DNA of 64,000 nucleotides from Winogradskyella forsetii (GCF_013394595.1 NZ_CP053348.1:2754001-2818000), one strand, 5' to 3'; counted from the stretch's first letter, positions 9,476 to 19,152 are shown. The notes: generated by a model from the sequence alone, not told the origin. Made by a program: numbers and translations.

Positions 9476-9485
9476 AATAATAAAA

Positions 9486-9956
9486 ATGAAAAAAATAATT
9501 TTAATAGCTTTCGCATTGCTTTTAGGTCTAAACATCCACGCTCAAAGACGGAGAAATACCACCAATACTATTCCTCAAACCAACAGGGAACCTACTGAGG
9601 AAGAAATTGCAAAACGAGAACGGGAGATTGAAGAACGAAAGGAAGAATATGTTGACAACTTCTTAACGACTTTAGAAGCAGACGAATTTCAGAAGCATAT
9701 CATTAAACAAAAGATACTTAGCTTTTTTGATGAAAAAATGGTTATTTTCAAAACGGAGTTCAATCATAGTATCGATCGAAAAAGTGCGATAGAGAAATTA
9801 GAAAATACACATTTTAAAGAACTTGAAGACCTTATTTCTGAGGACGACATGACTAAGATCCAAGATATGATCAAAGGTGATTTTGACGAAAAAGAGGTCG
9901 TAAAAGAAAAGAAGAAAAAACGAAAAAGGAAAAAACGAAAAAAAGATAAAGACTAA
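9486..9956 (+). CDS. Secreted charged helical protein of unknown function
   Basis: 156 residues from the ATG at 9486. An open frame also extends upstream to 9438, but that part overlaps arsC and would hide the signal peptide, so the internal ATG is chosen. The first 21 residues (KKIILIAFALLLGLNIHAQ) are a signal peptide. The rest is almost all charged helix with a coiled-coil flavour (EEEIAKREREIEERKEE) and ends in a strongly basic KKKKRKRKKRKKDKD-type tail. I do not recognise a family with certainty. It probably lies in the periplasm or on the cell envelope. Confidence 0.75.
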   Translation: MKKIILIAFALLLGLNIHAQRRRNTTNTIPQTNREPTEEEIAKREREIEERKEEYVDNFLTTLEADEFQKHIIKQKILSFFDEKMVIFKTEFNHSIDRKSAIEKLENTHFKELEDLISEDDMTKIQDMIKGDFDEKEVVKEKKKKRKRKKRKKDKD

Positions 9957-10033
9957 TTTTAACATCCAAAAAAACACACTTTTCTAATAAATGTGTTTAA
10001 CAAAAGATTAACCTTATTCGGTTAAACTAAAGG

Positions 10034-10041
10034 TATTTTTG
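10034..10041 (+). promoter_or_regulatory. Candidate -7 promoter box
   Basis: TATTTTTG, a TAnnTTTG match 35 bases before the start of the large outer-membrane protein gene. Confidence 0.45.
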
Positions 10042-10076
10042 CAAGTCTAAAGCAGACTAACCTTTAAACTTTTGTA

Positions 10077-12611
10077 ATGCAATTACGTCTTTGTACTACA
10101 CTATTCTTAGTTTTCACACTAACTCTCTCTTTCGCTCAAAAAGACGTTAAAATAAAAGGAACCGTCCTTGAAAAAGATACCAACATCCCTTTAGAATATG
10201 CAACGGTTGTTGTTAAAACAAAAGAAGATAACAAAATCATAACTGGTGGCATCACAGATACCAATGGTAAATTTAATGTCGAAGTTCCTGCAGGAACTTA
10301 TATTGTTTCCGTAGAATACATATCCTACAAAACAAAGACTTTCCCAGAACAGACTATTTCAAAAGACACCGATTTGGGAACTATTTATCTTGCATTGAAT
10401 GTTGATACCTTAAATGAGGTTATGGTTGTTGCCGAACGCACAACGGTTGAAATAAAACTAGATAAAAAAGTTTATAACATAGGAAAAGATTTAACCACAG
10501 CTGGTGGAACCGTAAGTGACGCCCTTAATAATGTACCGTCTGTTGCGGTAGACATTGATGGCGCCATAAGCCTTAGAGGCAATGGTAATGTAAGAATCTT
10601 AATTAATGGTAAGCCCTCTGCCCTAGCTGGTTTTGGGGACACCAACGTGTTGAGTCAATTACCTGCAGAAGCTATTGAGCGTGTCGAGGTTATTACGTCT
10701 CCATCTGCAAGGTATGATGCCGAAGGTACAGCAGGTATCTTAAACATCATTTTACGCCAAAAAGAAACGTTGGGTTTTAATGGCTCTATTAACTCCACTA
10801 TCGGTAATCCCGATAATATTGGTTTGAATGCAAGTCTTAATTATAGAACCGAAAAATATAATTTATTCACCAATTTAGGTTGGAGGTATTTTGATGCACC
10901 TAGAAATAGTTTTAATGATGTTACCCGTTTTGACCGTGTAGAAGATGGTGAAATTATTTCGCCTACTTTCCGCAGAATTATTGAAGACGAAGAAGTTGAA
11001 CGCCTCAATAGAAACTATAATGCAAATGTGGGAATTGAATATTTCCTCAGTGACAAATCTTCCATAACAGGTAGTCTCTTTTATCGATTTGGAAGTGATG
11101 CAGATTTGGCTATAAATGAAAGTGAGCGATTTAATGATGGCATTATTGTTGAAGAAACACTACGTCGCGAAAGAGACACCGAACAGGATAATAGCTATCA
11201 AATTGCAGTTAATTTTGTTCAACGCTTTGGTGATGATGCTGACCACAAACTGACAGTAGATTTTCAATACGAAAATGATAGTGAAGAAGGGTTTACGTTT
11301 TTAAATGAAGATTATCTTTCTACCGACCAAACCGATCCTGAACCTTTTCAGATTGAACAGGAATTTACCAACGAAGATCAAAAGGAATATTTGTTTCAGG
11401 CAGATTATGTGTTACCGATTGGTGAAGATTCTCGCTTCGAAGCTGGTTTTAGAAGTAACCTGGAAAATGAAATTACCGATTACAGATTGGAACAGGAAGA
11501 TTTAGAAACGGGTCAGCTTGTTAGAAATGACACCATTACCAATATTTTTGATTATGATGAGAACGTAAATGCCATTTATAGCCAATATGGTACGAAGTTC
11601 GGGAAGTTCTCTTTTTTATTGGGATTAAGATTAGAGCACACACAACTAAAAGGAAATATTGATTCTAGACTATCTGACGAAGATTTAGAGAATGCCTACC
11701 AGTTTCCTATAAAAACCGATTTTGACAATAATTATTTAGGGTTATTTCCAACTGTTAATCTTATTTACAACTTAAGTGGAGCTGATTCTGATAGTGAAGA
11801 AAGTATTACTTTAGGTTACAACAGAAGAATCAACAGACCAAGAGGTTGGTTCATCAACCCATTCCCAACACGTTCTAGCAGAACGAATGTTTTTCAGGGA
11901 AATCCCAACATACAGCCTGCTTTTTCTAATGCTTTTGATATAGGCTATCTAAAACGTTGGGAAAAATTGACATTGACATCTTCTATTTATTATCAAGTTG
12001 AAACCAATTCCTTTGAGCGTGTAGAAGAAAATACAGGACAGCAAACCACTGACGAAATTGATATTATTAGAACCATTCCTATTAACCTTTCAACCAATAA
12101 ACGTACAGGTGCAGAATTAGGTGTTTTATATAATCCTAACAAATGGTTACGCCTCAACTCCAGTTTTAATTTTTTTCAGTTTGAAACTGATGGTGCGTTT
12201 AATGGTGTTGATTACAGCGCAAAAAATACGAGTTGGTTTGCACGTTTCAGCTCTAAAGTGACTGTACCTTGGCAAATCGATTGGCAAACAAATGCTTTTT
12301 ATAGAGGTGCTCAACAAGACGCTCAGTCAGATACTGAAGGTTTATTATCCATTGATTTAGCGCTCAGTAAAGAGATTAAGATTAAAAGCAATAGTCTCAC
12401 AGTATCCTTGAACGTAAGGGACTTACTGAATTCCAGAAAACGAAAATCTTTAACTACAACAGAATTCTTTGAGCGCTATAGCGAATCCCAATGGAGACAA
12501 CGACAAATAAATTTATCCCTGATTTACAGATTCAATCAAAAACTAAATAAACGTGAACGCTCTGGAAACGGCGAAAATGGTAATGGTGATGATATGGATT
12601 TTGAAGGGTAG
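10077..12611 (+). CDS. Outer-membrane TonB-dependent-receptor-like barrel protein
   Basis: 844 residues with a signal peptide (cut near AQ, 20-21). Order of parts: a carboxypeptidase-regulatory-like beta-sandwich (about 22-105, VKIKGTVLEKDTNIPLEYATVVV), a plug domain (about 125-220, TVSDALNNVPSVAVDIDG through EGTAGILNIILRQKE), then a 22-strand-type barrel rich in acidic extracellular loops. This architecture is the outer-membrane beta-barrel family (OMP_b-brl_3) related to SusC/TonB receptors. No SusD partner or transport genes lie next to it, so the substrate is unknown. It ends with a glycine/asparagine-rich acidic tail. Confidence 0.85.
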   Translation: MQLRLCTTLFLVFTLTLSFAQKDVKIKGTVLEKDTNIPLEYATVVVKTKEDNKIITGGITDTNGKFNVEVPAGTYIVSVEYISYKTKTFPEQTISKDTDLGTIYLALNVDTLNEVMVVAERTTVEIKLDKKVYNIGKDLTTAGGTVSDALNNVPSVAVDIDGAISLRGNGNVRILINGKPSALAGFGDTNVLSQLPAEAIERVEVITSPSARYDAEGTAGILNIILRQKETLGFNGSINSTIGNPDNIGLNASLNYRTEKYNLFTNLGWRYFDAPRNSFNDVTRFDRVEDGEIISPTFRRIIEDEEVERLNRNYNANVGIEYFLSDKSSITGSLFYRFGSDADLAINESERFNDGIIVEETLRRERDTEQDNSYQIAVNFVQRFGDDADHKLTVDFQYENDSEEGFTFLNEDYLSTDQTDPEPFQIEQEFTNEDQKEYLFQADYVLPIGEDSRFEAGFRSNLENEITDYRLEQEDLETGQLVRNDTITNIFDYDENVNAIYSQYGTKFGKFSFLLGLRLEHTQLKGNIDSRLSDEDLENAYQFPIKTDFDNNYLGLFPTVNLIYNLSGADSDSEESITLGYNRRINRPRGWFINPFPTRSSRTNVFQGNPNIQPAFSNAFDIGYLKRWEKLTLTSSIYYQVETNSFERVEENTGQQTTDEIDIIRTIPINLSTNKRTGAELGVLYNPNKWLRLNSSFNFFQFETDGAFNGVDYSAKNTSWFARFSSKVTVPWQIDWQTNAFYRGAQQDAQSDTEGLLSIDLALSKEIKIKSNSLTVSLNVRDLLNSRKRKSLTTTEFFERYSESQWRQRQINLSLIYRFNQKLNKRERSGNGENGNGDDMDFEG

Positions 12612-12692
12612 TATTTAAGTTTTATGAAGTGTTTATTTTATATTCTGTATTTTAACCGTTAAGATTAAATACGAGCTCAACTTAAACAAAGC

Positions 12693-13064
12693 ATGAAATT
12701 GCTAAGAACAATCATTTTATTTCTTACCATAAACCTAGGTTATAGCATTTCCGCTCAAACCGTTTACACCACAAAAACAGGCGAAAAATATCATCAAAGC
12801 AATTGTCGTTATCTGAAATATTCTAAGAAAGAAATAAGCTTAGAAAAATCCAAATCTTTAGGTTATCAGGCTTGTAAGACCTGTAAACCAAACACAGATA
12901 ACACAAGATTAAAATCCAAGTCAACAGCCTTAAGATCAACTCCTCAAGACACGCCGACTTCTTCTAAAAAAGTTACAGCAACACAATGTACAGGCAAAAC
13001 AAAAGCTGGTGAACGCTGTAAGCGCAAAACTAAAAACACAAACGGCAGATGTTATCAGCATTGA
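12693..13064 (+). CDS. Small secreted cysteine-rich protein with DUF5763-type C-terminus
   Basis: 123 residues. Signal peptide to about SAQ (22). Two small cysteine modules follow, joined by a Ser/Thr/Lys linker. The first (YHQSNCRYL ... GYQACKTCKP) has a H-x3-C ... C-x2-C layout that looks like a tiny metal-binding knuckle. The second (TQCTGKTKAGERCKRKTK ... GRCYQH) has the C-T-x-x-T-x-x-G-x-x-C pattern of DUF5763. Both are typical of small exported proteins of Bacteroidota with no known role. A strong terminator follows at once. Confidence 0.75.
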   Translation: MKLLRTIILFLTINLGYSISAQTVYTTKTGEKYHQSNCRYLKYSKKEISLEKSKSLGYQACKTCKPNTDNTRLKSKSTALRSTPQDTPTSSKKVTATQCTGKTKAGERCKRKTKNTNGRCYQH

Positions 13065-13071
13065 CTGACTG

Positions 13072-13109
13072 AAAAAGCACCCTTATAATTTTAAGGGTGC
13101 TTTTTTTTA
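13072..13109 (+). terminator. Intrinsic terminator
   Basis: Perfect stem AAGCACCCTTA (from 13075) with TAAGGGTGCTT, loop of 6, followed by eight T. Confidence 0.92.
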
Positions 13110-13184
13110 AATTAAGGTACTGCTCATCAATTTTGACTAAGACAAAACATTAAAATATGTGCTATCAAAATTCAATGAAATCGT

Positions 13185-14189
13185 TTATGCTTTCAATACC
13201 ACTCTAAATCGAGCTTTTCCATCATGTAAATGTTTGATGGCCTTATTAACATCTTGCATTTCAAATTCTTCAACTGTTGGATAAATATCATGTCTCACAC
13301 AGAATTCCAACATTTTTCTAGTTAGGGCTATACTTCCCAACGGACTTCCACCAACGGATTTTTCACCTGCAATCATGCTGAAGGCTGGTATTTCCATCGG
13401 TTCTAAAACCGCACCAACGGTGTGTAATTTTCCCTGTGGTGCCAATGTGGTTAAAAAGGCATTCCAATCAAGTTTCACATTTGTGGTGTTTAGGATAAAA
13501 TCCAATGTTCCTGCTATACTTTCTAAGTCGTCTGAATCTGTGGAGTCCACAACATTATGTGCTCCCATTTTCTTTAAAGCGTCCGTCTTATCTTTATTAG
13601 ACGTGAAAGCAGTAACCTCGCAACCCCAAGCTTTCAAAAACTTTAACGCCATATGACCCAAGCCACCAATACCAATAACGCCTACTTTATCTGTGGGTTG
13701 CACTCCAGACAATACAATAGGATTAAAAACGGTTATTCCTCCACAAAACAATGGACCTGCTTTAGCCATATCAATGCCATCAGGTAATTTAGTTACCCAA
13801 GACCAATGCCCACGGACATGGTCTGCAAATCCACCATGACGACCAACAATAGTTCCCTCTGTATCGCTACATAAATGTTGCTTACCATCCATGCACTGAT
13901 TGCAATGCATACAGGATTCTGAAAACCATCCCAGTCCAACTTTATCTCCTTTTTTGAGCCCTTTCACTTCGCTTCCTAAGGCGATGATCTCCCCTACAAT
14001 CTCATGACCTGGAACAAGCGGAAATTGAGAATTTCCCCAATCGTTATTAATCATGCTTAAATCGCTATGACAAAGGCCACAATAATGCACTTTGATGTCC
14101 ACATGCTCTTTACCAATGTCTGGCAAATTATAATCGAATTTTTCTAAATCTGATCCTGCCGAATTTGCTGCGTATGCGTTTACTTTCAT
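13185..14189 (-). CDS. Zinc-dependent NAD(P) alcohol dehydrogenase, cinnamyl-alcohol type
   Basis: 334 residues from the ATG at 14189; the longer frame to 14234 adds a non-conserved leader (MFLVLLKF) and is rejected. A medium-chain dehydrogenase with catalytic zinc ligands Cys40 (CGLCHSD) and His62 (GHEIVGE), and four structural zinc cysteines 93, 96, 99 and 107 (CMHCNQCMDGKQHLC). The nucleotide fold has GIGGLGHMALKF. Enzymes of this CAD/YjgB type reduce a broad range of aldehydes, usually with NADPH. It stands alone, not in an operon with the aldehyde dehydrogenase at 20 kb. Confidence 0.9.
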   Translation of the reverse strand: MKVNAYAANSAGSDLEKFDYNLPDIGKEHVDIKVHYCGLCHSDLSMINNDWGNSQFPLVPGHEIVGEIIALGSEVKGLKKGDKVGLGWFSESCMHCNQCMDGKQHLCSDTEGTIVGRHGGFADHVRGHWSWVTKLPDGIDMAKAGPLFCGGITVFNPIVLSGVQPTDKVGVIGIGGLGHMALKFLKAWGCEVTAFTSNKDKTDALKKMGAHNVVDSTDSDDLESIAGTLDFILNTTNVKLDWNAFLTTLAPQGKLHTVGAVLEPMEIPAFSMIAGEKSVGGSPLGSIALTRKMLEFCVRHDIYPTVEEFEMQDVNKAIKHLHDGKARFRVVLKA

Positions 14190-14269
14190 AAATTTATTTT
14201 TTGGTTTTCTAAATTTAAGTAAAACCAAAAACAAACTATGTTAGTCTGACGTTAATGTTTGAAAAAGTT

Positions 14270-15637
14270 TTAGTTTACTTTTTTTCCTGGCATACTTCGA
14301 CCACCTTGGTGCAAAACTAGACCAGTAGTTTCGCCACTGTCATTTGAATTAAAAGTTACGCTTGCTTCTACAACTTTAAGAAAAAATTCATTTTTTGAAG
14401 AGGCATATATCTCAAATTCTTGTTGATTGGTTGCTTGCGCCAATAATTGATTACCAACTCTTTTGATGGAAATAAAAAACTCTGGCGCTAACTGATATTT
14501 GCCTGTGTAACTTTCCAATAGGGCTTCATCAACTTCAACTATATCAGGAAATTCTCTTTTCTTCGGCAATTCTAATTTTACATCCTGACCCAATACCTTT
14601 AACCCAATAGCATCTACCAAAAAAGTTGAATTGGTCAAAACCACAACACCTTCATCCGTATTTTTATTAAATCCAATAAAAGCTCTGTAACCTCCTGTGC
14701 CTCCATTATGCCAAATTATGGAGTCATTTTTGGCAAAATGCCATCCCAAACCAATATTAAAATTTTTAGTGGCGTCGGAAAATGCAATTTGATGACTCAA
14801 TTTCATAGCTTTGTTCAAACTTGAATTGTTAGTTTCCATATTGGCTTTAATAAAATTTACCATATCTCTTGTGCTAGACCTTATGGCGCCAGCGCCTGCC
14901 AATGACGTTATATCCCAATTGTTCGTTTGTTTGAGCTCATCATTATAACCGTAAGCCAGCCTTTCTTTCATTCTATCCGTAAATACAATTCGGGTGTCAT
15001 CCATGTCTAATCGCTTTGCAATTTTTTCAATAACCAAATCCTCGTAGCTTTTGCCAGAATGCAATTCGAGAATATGTCCCAGTAAACCCATTCCAAAATT
15101 AGAATATTCATATAAACTGCCAATATCTCTAGTTAACTCGAAAGATGATAAAAATTCATAAATCTGATTTATAGTGTAATCTGCGAATGGATTACTCCTA
15201 TCTTTAGGCTTAAAATTATCTGGCATTCTTGGCAATCCCGAAGTATGTGATGCCAAATCCTTCAACGTAATTGCTTTCTCATTTCCAGTTGGCACATTCA
15301 CAAATGAAGGTAAATATTTTGAAATTGGATCTGTTAGTTTCATGTTGCCCTTTAGGACTTCATCAGCCAGCATGATTGTCGTAAATACTTTTGATATCGA
15401 ACCTATTTCATATATCGTATTTTCATCAACAGGTTGTCCGTTTTCCAATAATGTATTGCCATAATTGAAATAAACAACCTTTTCGCCTTTAATATAGGCC
15501 ATGGCAATACTTGGATTAAACCCTTGGTCAACTCGTTCTTGAATATGAGTTTTAACATCTGCTGGGATCGTTAAATCTTGTGCAATCGTAAATTGAAATG
15601 CGGTTAATGCAATGAAGAATAGATATAAATTTTTCAT
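14270..15637 (-). CDS. Class C beta-lactamase-related serine hydrolase, exported
   Basis: 455 residues. Signal peptide to about AQ (20). The beta-lactamase/DD-peptidase domain fills about 30-360 with the nucleophile motif SISK (Ser80, Lys83), the Y-S-N motif in YEYSNFGMG and HNGGTGG in place of the third KTG box. A C-terminal beta-rich part (about 375-455, YTGKYQLAPEFFISI) looks like the DUF3471/lipocalin-like tail of this family. Such proteins are peptidases or esterases; true beta-lactamase action is unlikely and cannot be read from sequence. Confidence 0.88.
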   Translation of the reverse strand: MKNLYLFFIALTAFQFTIAQDLTIPADVKTHIQERVDQGFNPSIAMAYIKGEKVVYFNYGNTLLENGQPVDENTIYEIGSISKVFTTIMLADEVLKGNMKLTDPISKYLPSFVNVPTGNEKAITLKDLASHTSGLPRMPDNFKPKDRSNPFADYTINQIYEFLSSFELTRDIGSLYEYSNFGMGLLGHILELHSGKSYEDLVIEKIAKRLDMDDTRIVFTDRMKERLAYGYNDELKQTNNWDITSLAGAGAIRSSTRDMVNFIKANMETNNSSLNKAMKLSHQIAFSDATKNFNIGLGWHFAKNDSIIWHNGGTGGYRAFIGFNKNTDEGVVVLTNSTFLVDAIGLKVLGQDVKLELPKKREFPDIVEVDEALLESYTGKYQLAPEFFISIKRVGNQLLAQATNQQEFEIYASSKNEFFLKVVEASVTFNSNDSGETTGLVLHQGGRSMPGKKVN

Positions 15638-15703
15638 GATGTGAAGGTTTAGTTATAAGACTACAAAGCTATTTTTAAGTTACATTATTCTTAGTATTTA
15701 AGA

Positions 15704-16366
15704 CTACGATTTAAAAAACTTGTCCTGTTTAGAATATGCTATCTCATTAAAGTCTAAAACTACTATGCTCGCCAAGGTATAATCTTGACCAGTTGAATGT
15801 TCGCTTTTAAATCCCACACAAAAAATTCCTGCTGAATGTGCGGCTTTTATGCCATTAGTTGAATCCTCAATAACCATACATTCCGATTCATCAAAACCAG
15901 TATGCTTTGCGGCTTTGATAAAGATTTCCGGATGTGGTTTAGACTTCTTTAGATCTGCTCCACTAAATTTTCCAACGAAGTATTGATTCAAATCAAAACG
16001 ATCAAAAATGCGCTCTATATTTGGCATGGAAGCTGAAGACGCCACAACCAATTTTAAACCGTTGGCATGATAATCTTTAATACGCTCTAAAACGCCATCA
16101 ATTAAAACCAAACCAGAATCATTTTCAAATAAATATTTAAAGTGTTTTCTTTTAATATTGACTAAAGTTTCAGGTGCTTCAGTCAAACTAAAATGATCGA
16201 CTAAGCGCTTGCAGATATTGATAGTGGATTGCCCAGTAAAGGATTCGTAAAGTGTATCATTGACTTCAATATTTACATCCTCAAACATTTGATAGTAGGC
16301 TTTGCGATGCAATGGTTCTGTGTCCACAATGACACCATCCATATCAAATAAAACGGCTTTTAGCAT
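15704..16366 (-). CDS. HAD-family phosphatase, beta-phosphoglucomutase-like
   Basis: 220 residues. Motif I is DMDGVIVDTEPLH with the nucleophile Asp8 and acid/base Asp10, motif II is the serine in VVASSAS, motif III is the lysine in KKSKPHPE and motif IV is the acidic MVIEDSTNG. The cap sits between motifs I and II as in beta-phosphoglucomutase and DOG phosphatases. It acts on a small phosphorylated metabolite in the cytoplasm; the substrate is not predictable. Single gene. Confidence 0.9.
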   Translation of the reverse strand: MLKAVLFDMDGVIVDTEPLHRKAYYQMFEDVNIEVNDTLYESFTGQSTINICKRLVDHFSLTEAPETLVNIKRKHFKYLFENDSGLVLIDGVLERIKDYHANGLKLVVASSASMPNIERIFDRFDLNQYFVGKFSGADLKKSKPHPEIFIKAAKHTGFDESECMVIEDSTNGIKAAHSAGIFCVGFKSEHSTGQDYTLASIVVLDFNEIAYSKQDKFFKS

Positions 16367-16494
16367 AGGTTTTTTTTGTTTTAGCGAAATTAAAAAAGTA
16401 TATGCTTAAACCTATTCAAATCCAAAAAAATAAAATCCCAAAATCCAATAATGGGTTAAGGAGTCATAATTGAATTCTTGATTATAATAATGCT

Positions 16495-16502
16495 TAGCTT
16501 TG
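16495..16502 (+). promoter_or_regulatory. Candidate -7 promoter box for the small basic protein
   Basis: TAGCTTTG, a TAnnTTTG match, with a TTG 14 bases upstream (16478-16480; shorter than the usual spacing). It lies 53 bases before the ATG of the 54-residue gene. Confidence 0.4.
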
Positions 16503-16554
16503 CATTGTACATATTTATTAACAAATAAAAAGATTACCGCTTTTGCGGCAACTA

Positions 16555-16719
16555 ATGATGGCAAAAAAGGGAAAAGAGAAAAATACCAATAACAAAGCCA
16601 AACACAGTAAACTAATCGCTCAGAAAAAGAATAAGATAAAATCAAAAGATGCTGAGCGCAAAGCGCGTTTGAAGGCTATTGTTGAATTGGCTAATGCTAA
16701 AAAAGAAAACGGTAATTAG
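16555..16719 (+). CDS. Small very basic protein, 54 residues
   Basis: Runs from ATG at 16555 (a second ATG follows directly at 16558) to TAG at 16717. The product is soluble, lysine-rich (about a third of residues) and has an N-terminal disordered KKGKEKNTNNKAKHSK stretch followed by a helix DAERKARLKAIVELANAKK. Such a composition suits an RNA- or ribosome-binding protein, but I do not recognise the family. A frame on the other strand (16412-16645) overlaps it; that one has an implausible composition. A promoter-like box precedes it. Confidence 0.6.
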   Translation: MMAKKGKEKNTNNKAKHSKLIAQKKNKIKSKDAERKARLKAIVELANAKKENGN

Positions 16720-17179
16720 AGTTTCAAAACCCCGTGTTTTTGACTTCGTTATAGCTTAGTTTTTTTTCCTATGTTCATTTTGTGTTGATACAAAACGAAC
16801 CAAAAAATCAAAACGATTTGTTAGGAAATTGCAAAGCACCATTCGCTAATACTTTAATAATCAGGATTCTTTATAGAATTACTTATCCATTCCTAGATTT
16901 AGTAAATCAACACTATTCATTGCTCATTATTTCTGAAAATCGTTGAGTCCGACTTTGTCGGAACTAGGTGCGCGATAGAACCTAAAAATTTGTGAGTACC
17001 TTTTTAATATCGCACGAAACTGAAACATTCGTCATTGCCATTGAAGAAGATTCTCTAAGTTGAAGTAAACATAAAAAATGCAAAAATCATAAATCTCAAT
17101 CAGTTAATACAACATACTAATTTATACTGTTTTGGAATTTAGTTGTTGTAATTTGGAATTTTTGTCTATAGTCTTTATT
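16720..17179. other. 460-base region without a gene; two small hairpins
   Basis: No open frame of plausible composition on either strand. It holds an imperfect hairpin at 16773-16800 (GTTCATTTTGT with ACAAAACGAAC, one mismatch), a short perfect hairpin TCCGAC-TTT-GTCGGA at 16948-16962, and then AT-rich sequence that runs into the heptamer array. Confidence 0.5.
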
Positions 17180-17239
17180 CAATTCTCTTAATTCTTAATT
17201 CTTCATTTTTAATTATTCATTATTCATTTTAATTCTTAG
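17180..17239. repeat. Imperfect 7-bp tandem array (NTTAATT/NTTCATT)
   Basis: Successive units from 17187 are CTTAATT, CTTAATT, CTTCATT, TTTAATT, ATTCATT, ATTCATT, then a six-base TTAATT before CTTAG. The first base of each unit varies while the rest is nearly constant. It lies just after the acetyl-CoA synthetase stop codon and is one of five such arrays in the window. Confidence 0.7.
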
Positions 17240-17244
17240 TTTCT

Positions 17245-19152
17245 TTACAAAACATTATCCATAATATCCTGAACCACTTCAGGATTCAACAAAGTACTGG
17301 TATCACCCAGTTGATCAGTTTCATTCGCCGCAATTTTTCTTAAAATTCGACGCATAATCTTACCTGATCTTGTTTTTGGCAAACCTTCCGTAAACTGAAT
17401 TTTATCGAGTTTGGCAATTGGACCAATTCGGTCCGTGATGAGCTGGTTGATTTCTTTTCTAAGATTGTCATGATTTCTACTTTCCCCAACATCCTTCAAC
17501 GTGACATAACCATATAGTGCATTTCCTTTGACGTCATGTGGAAATCCAACGATGGCAGATTCCGAAACTGCTGGATGCTCGTTAATAGCATCTTCAATTG
17601 GTGCGGTTCCTAAATTATGTCCAGAAACAATAATGACATCATCTACTCTACCTGTGATTCTGTAATAACCAACTTCATCTCGCAACGCGCCATCTCCTGT
17701 AAAATACATATTTTCGTACGCCGAAAAATAGGTGTCAATATAGCGCTGATGATTTCCCCAAATCGTTCTTGCCATTGAAGGCCAAGGAAATTTAATACAT
17801 AATCGTCCTTCTACTTGATTGCCTTTCAGCTCTTTTCCATTTTCGTCCATTAAAGCCGGTTGAATTCCTATAAAAGGCAGCGTAGCATAAGTCGGTTTCG
17901 TTGGTGTTGAAAACGGAATTGGAGTAATCATAATCCCTCCTGTTTCGGTTTGCCACCACGTATCTACTATCGGACTTTTCTTTTTTCCTATGTTTTCATC
18001 GTACCAATGCCAAGCTTCTTCATTGATGGGTTCTCCAACCGATCCTAAAACTTTTAGTGAGGATAAATCATATTTTTCAACAAATTCCGATCCTTGTTTT
18101 GCTAAAGCTCTAATCGCTGTTGGTGCGGTATAAAATTGTGTTATTTTATGTTTTTCAACAATATCCCAAAAACGTCCGTAATCAGGATAACTCGGTACAC
18201 CTTCGAACATTACAGAGGTTGCTCCATTCACTAAAGGCCCATAAACTATATAGCTGTGACCTGTAATCCAACCAATATCGGCCGTACACCAATAGATATC
18301 ATCCTCTCGATATTGAAACACATTTTTAAAGGTGTAAGCGGTATAGACCATATATCCTCCAACGGTATGAACCATACCTTTTGGTTTTCCTGTGGAACCA
18401 GAGGTATAAAGAATAAATAAAGGATCTTCTGCATCCATAATTTCAGCAACACAATCTGAATAAGCCTCTTCCATTAGTGGCTCTAACCAATGATCACGTC
18501 CTACTTTCATGCGGATTTCTGAATTGATTCTTTTCACGACCAAAACAGATTCAATACCTGGTGTATCATTTAAAGCGTCATCCACAATACCTTTTAAATC
18601 AATGGTTTTTGCACCACGATAAGACCCATCTGACGTTATGACCATTTTGGCATTACAATCATTAATTCTTGAAGAAACGGCCGTTGAGGAAAAACCAGCA
18701 AAAACAACCGAATGAATCGCTCCAATGCGAGCACATGCCAAAACTGAAATTGCCAATTCTGGAATCATAGGTAAATAAATACAAACGACATCGTCTTTTT
18801 TTATGCCTTTATCTTTTAACACATTGGCTAACTTGCATACACGTTCATGCAATTGTTTGTAAGAAATATGTTCCGCTTCTTCTTCCGGATTGTTGGGTTC
18901 AAACAAGATTGCCGTTTTATCTCTTCTGGTGTGCAAGTGTCTATCCAAACAATTTTCGGTAATGTTGACTTTAGCATCTTCAAACCATTTGAATTTGGCA
19001 TTTTTGAAATCGTAACTCAACACATTAGACCATTTTTTTCGCCATACAAAATGTTCTTCAGCTATTTCTTCCCAGAATTGTTCTGGATTTCGCACTGATT
19101 TTCTATAGACTTGAAAATATTCTTCAAACTGTTTGATGTGATAATTACTCAT
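17245..19152 (-). CDS. acs: Acetyl-CoA synthetase (acetate--CoA ligase)
   Basis: 635 residues, the normal length. It activates acetate to acetyl-CoA through acetyl-AMP. Seen: the P-loop YTSGSTGKPKG, the WWQTETGG stretch that shapes the acetate pocket, YFTGDGA and the C-terminal PKTRSGKIMRR, whose lysine is the usual acetylation switch. It closes a block with DUF779, aldehyde dehydrogenase, an AraC regulator and an acetate-type symporter, so acetate made from aldehydes or imported can enter central metabolism. Confidence 0.95.
   Translation of the reverse strand: MSNYHIKQFEEYFQVYRKSVRNPEQFWEEIAEEHFVWRKKWSNVLSYDFKNAKFKWFEDAKVNITENCLDRHLHTRRDKTAILFEPNNPEEEAEHISYKQLHERVCKLANVLKDKGIKKDDVVCIYLPMIPELAISVLACARIGAIHSVVFAGFSSTAVSSRINDCNAKMVITSDGSYRGAKTIDLKGIVDDALNDTPGIESVLVVKRINSEIRMKVGRDHWLEPLMEEAYSDCVAEIMDAEDPLFILYTSGSTGKPKGMVHTVGGYMVYTAYTFKNVFQYREDDIYWCTADIGWITGHSYIVYGPLVNGATSVMFEGVPSYPDYGRFWDIVEKHKITQFYTAPTAIRALAKQGSEFVEKYDLSSLKVLGSVGEPINEEAWHWYDENIGKKKSPIVDTWWQTETGGIMITPIPFSTPTKPTYATLPFIGIQPALMDENGKELKGNQVEGRLCIKFPWPSMARTIWGNHQRYIDTYFSAYENMYFTGDGALRDEVGYYRITGRVDDVIIVSGHNLGTAPIEDAINEHPAVSESAIVGFPHDVKGNALYGYVTLKDVGESRNHDNLRKEINQLITDRIGPIAKLDKIQFTEGLPKTRSGKIMRRILRKIAANETDQLGDTSTLLNPEVVQDIMDNVL

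Noticed and set aside
9438-9485. Upstream extension of the secreted charged protein
   Set aside because: It overlaps arsC in another frame and would bury the signal peptide that starts at 9486.
16412-16645. 77-residue minus-strand frame
   Set aside because: Unlikely composition (many Tyr, Trp, Phe, Cys), overlaps the small basic gene on the plus strand and has no promoter box.
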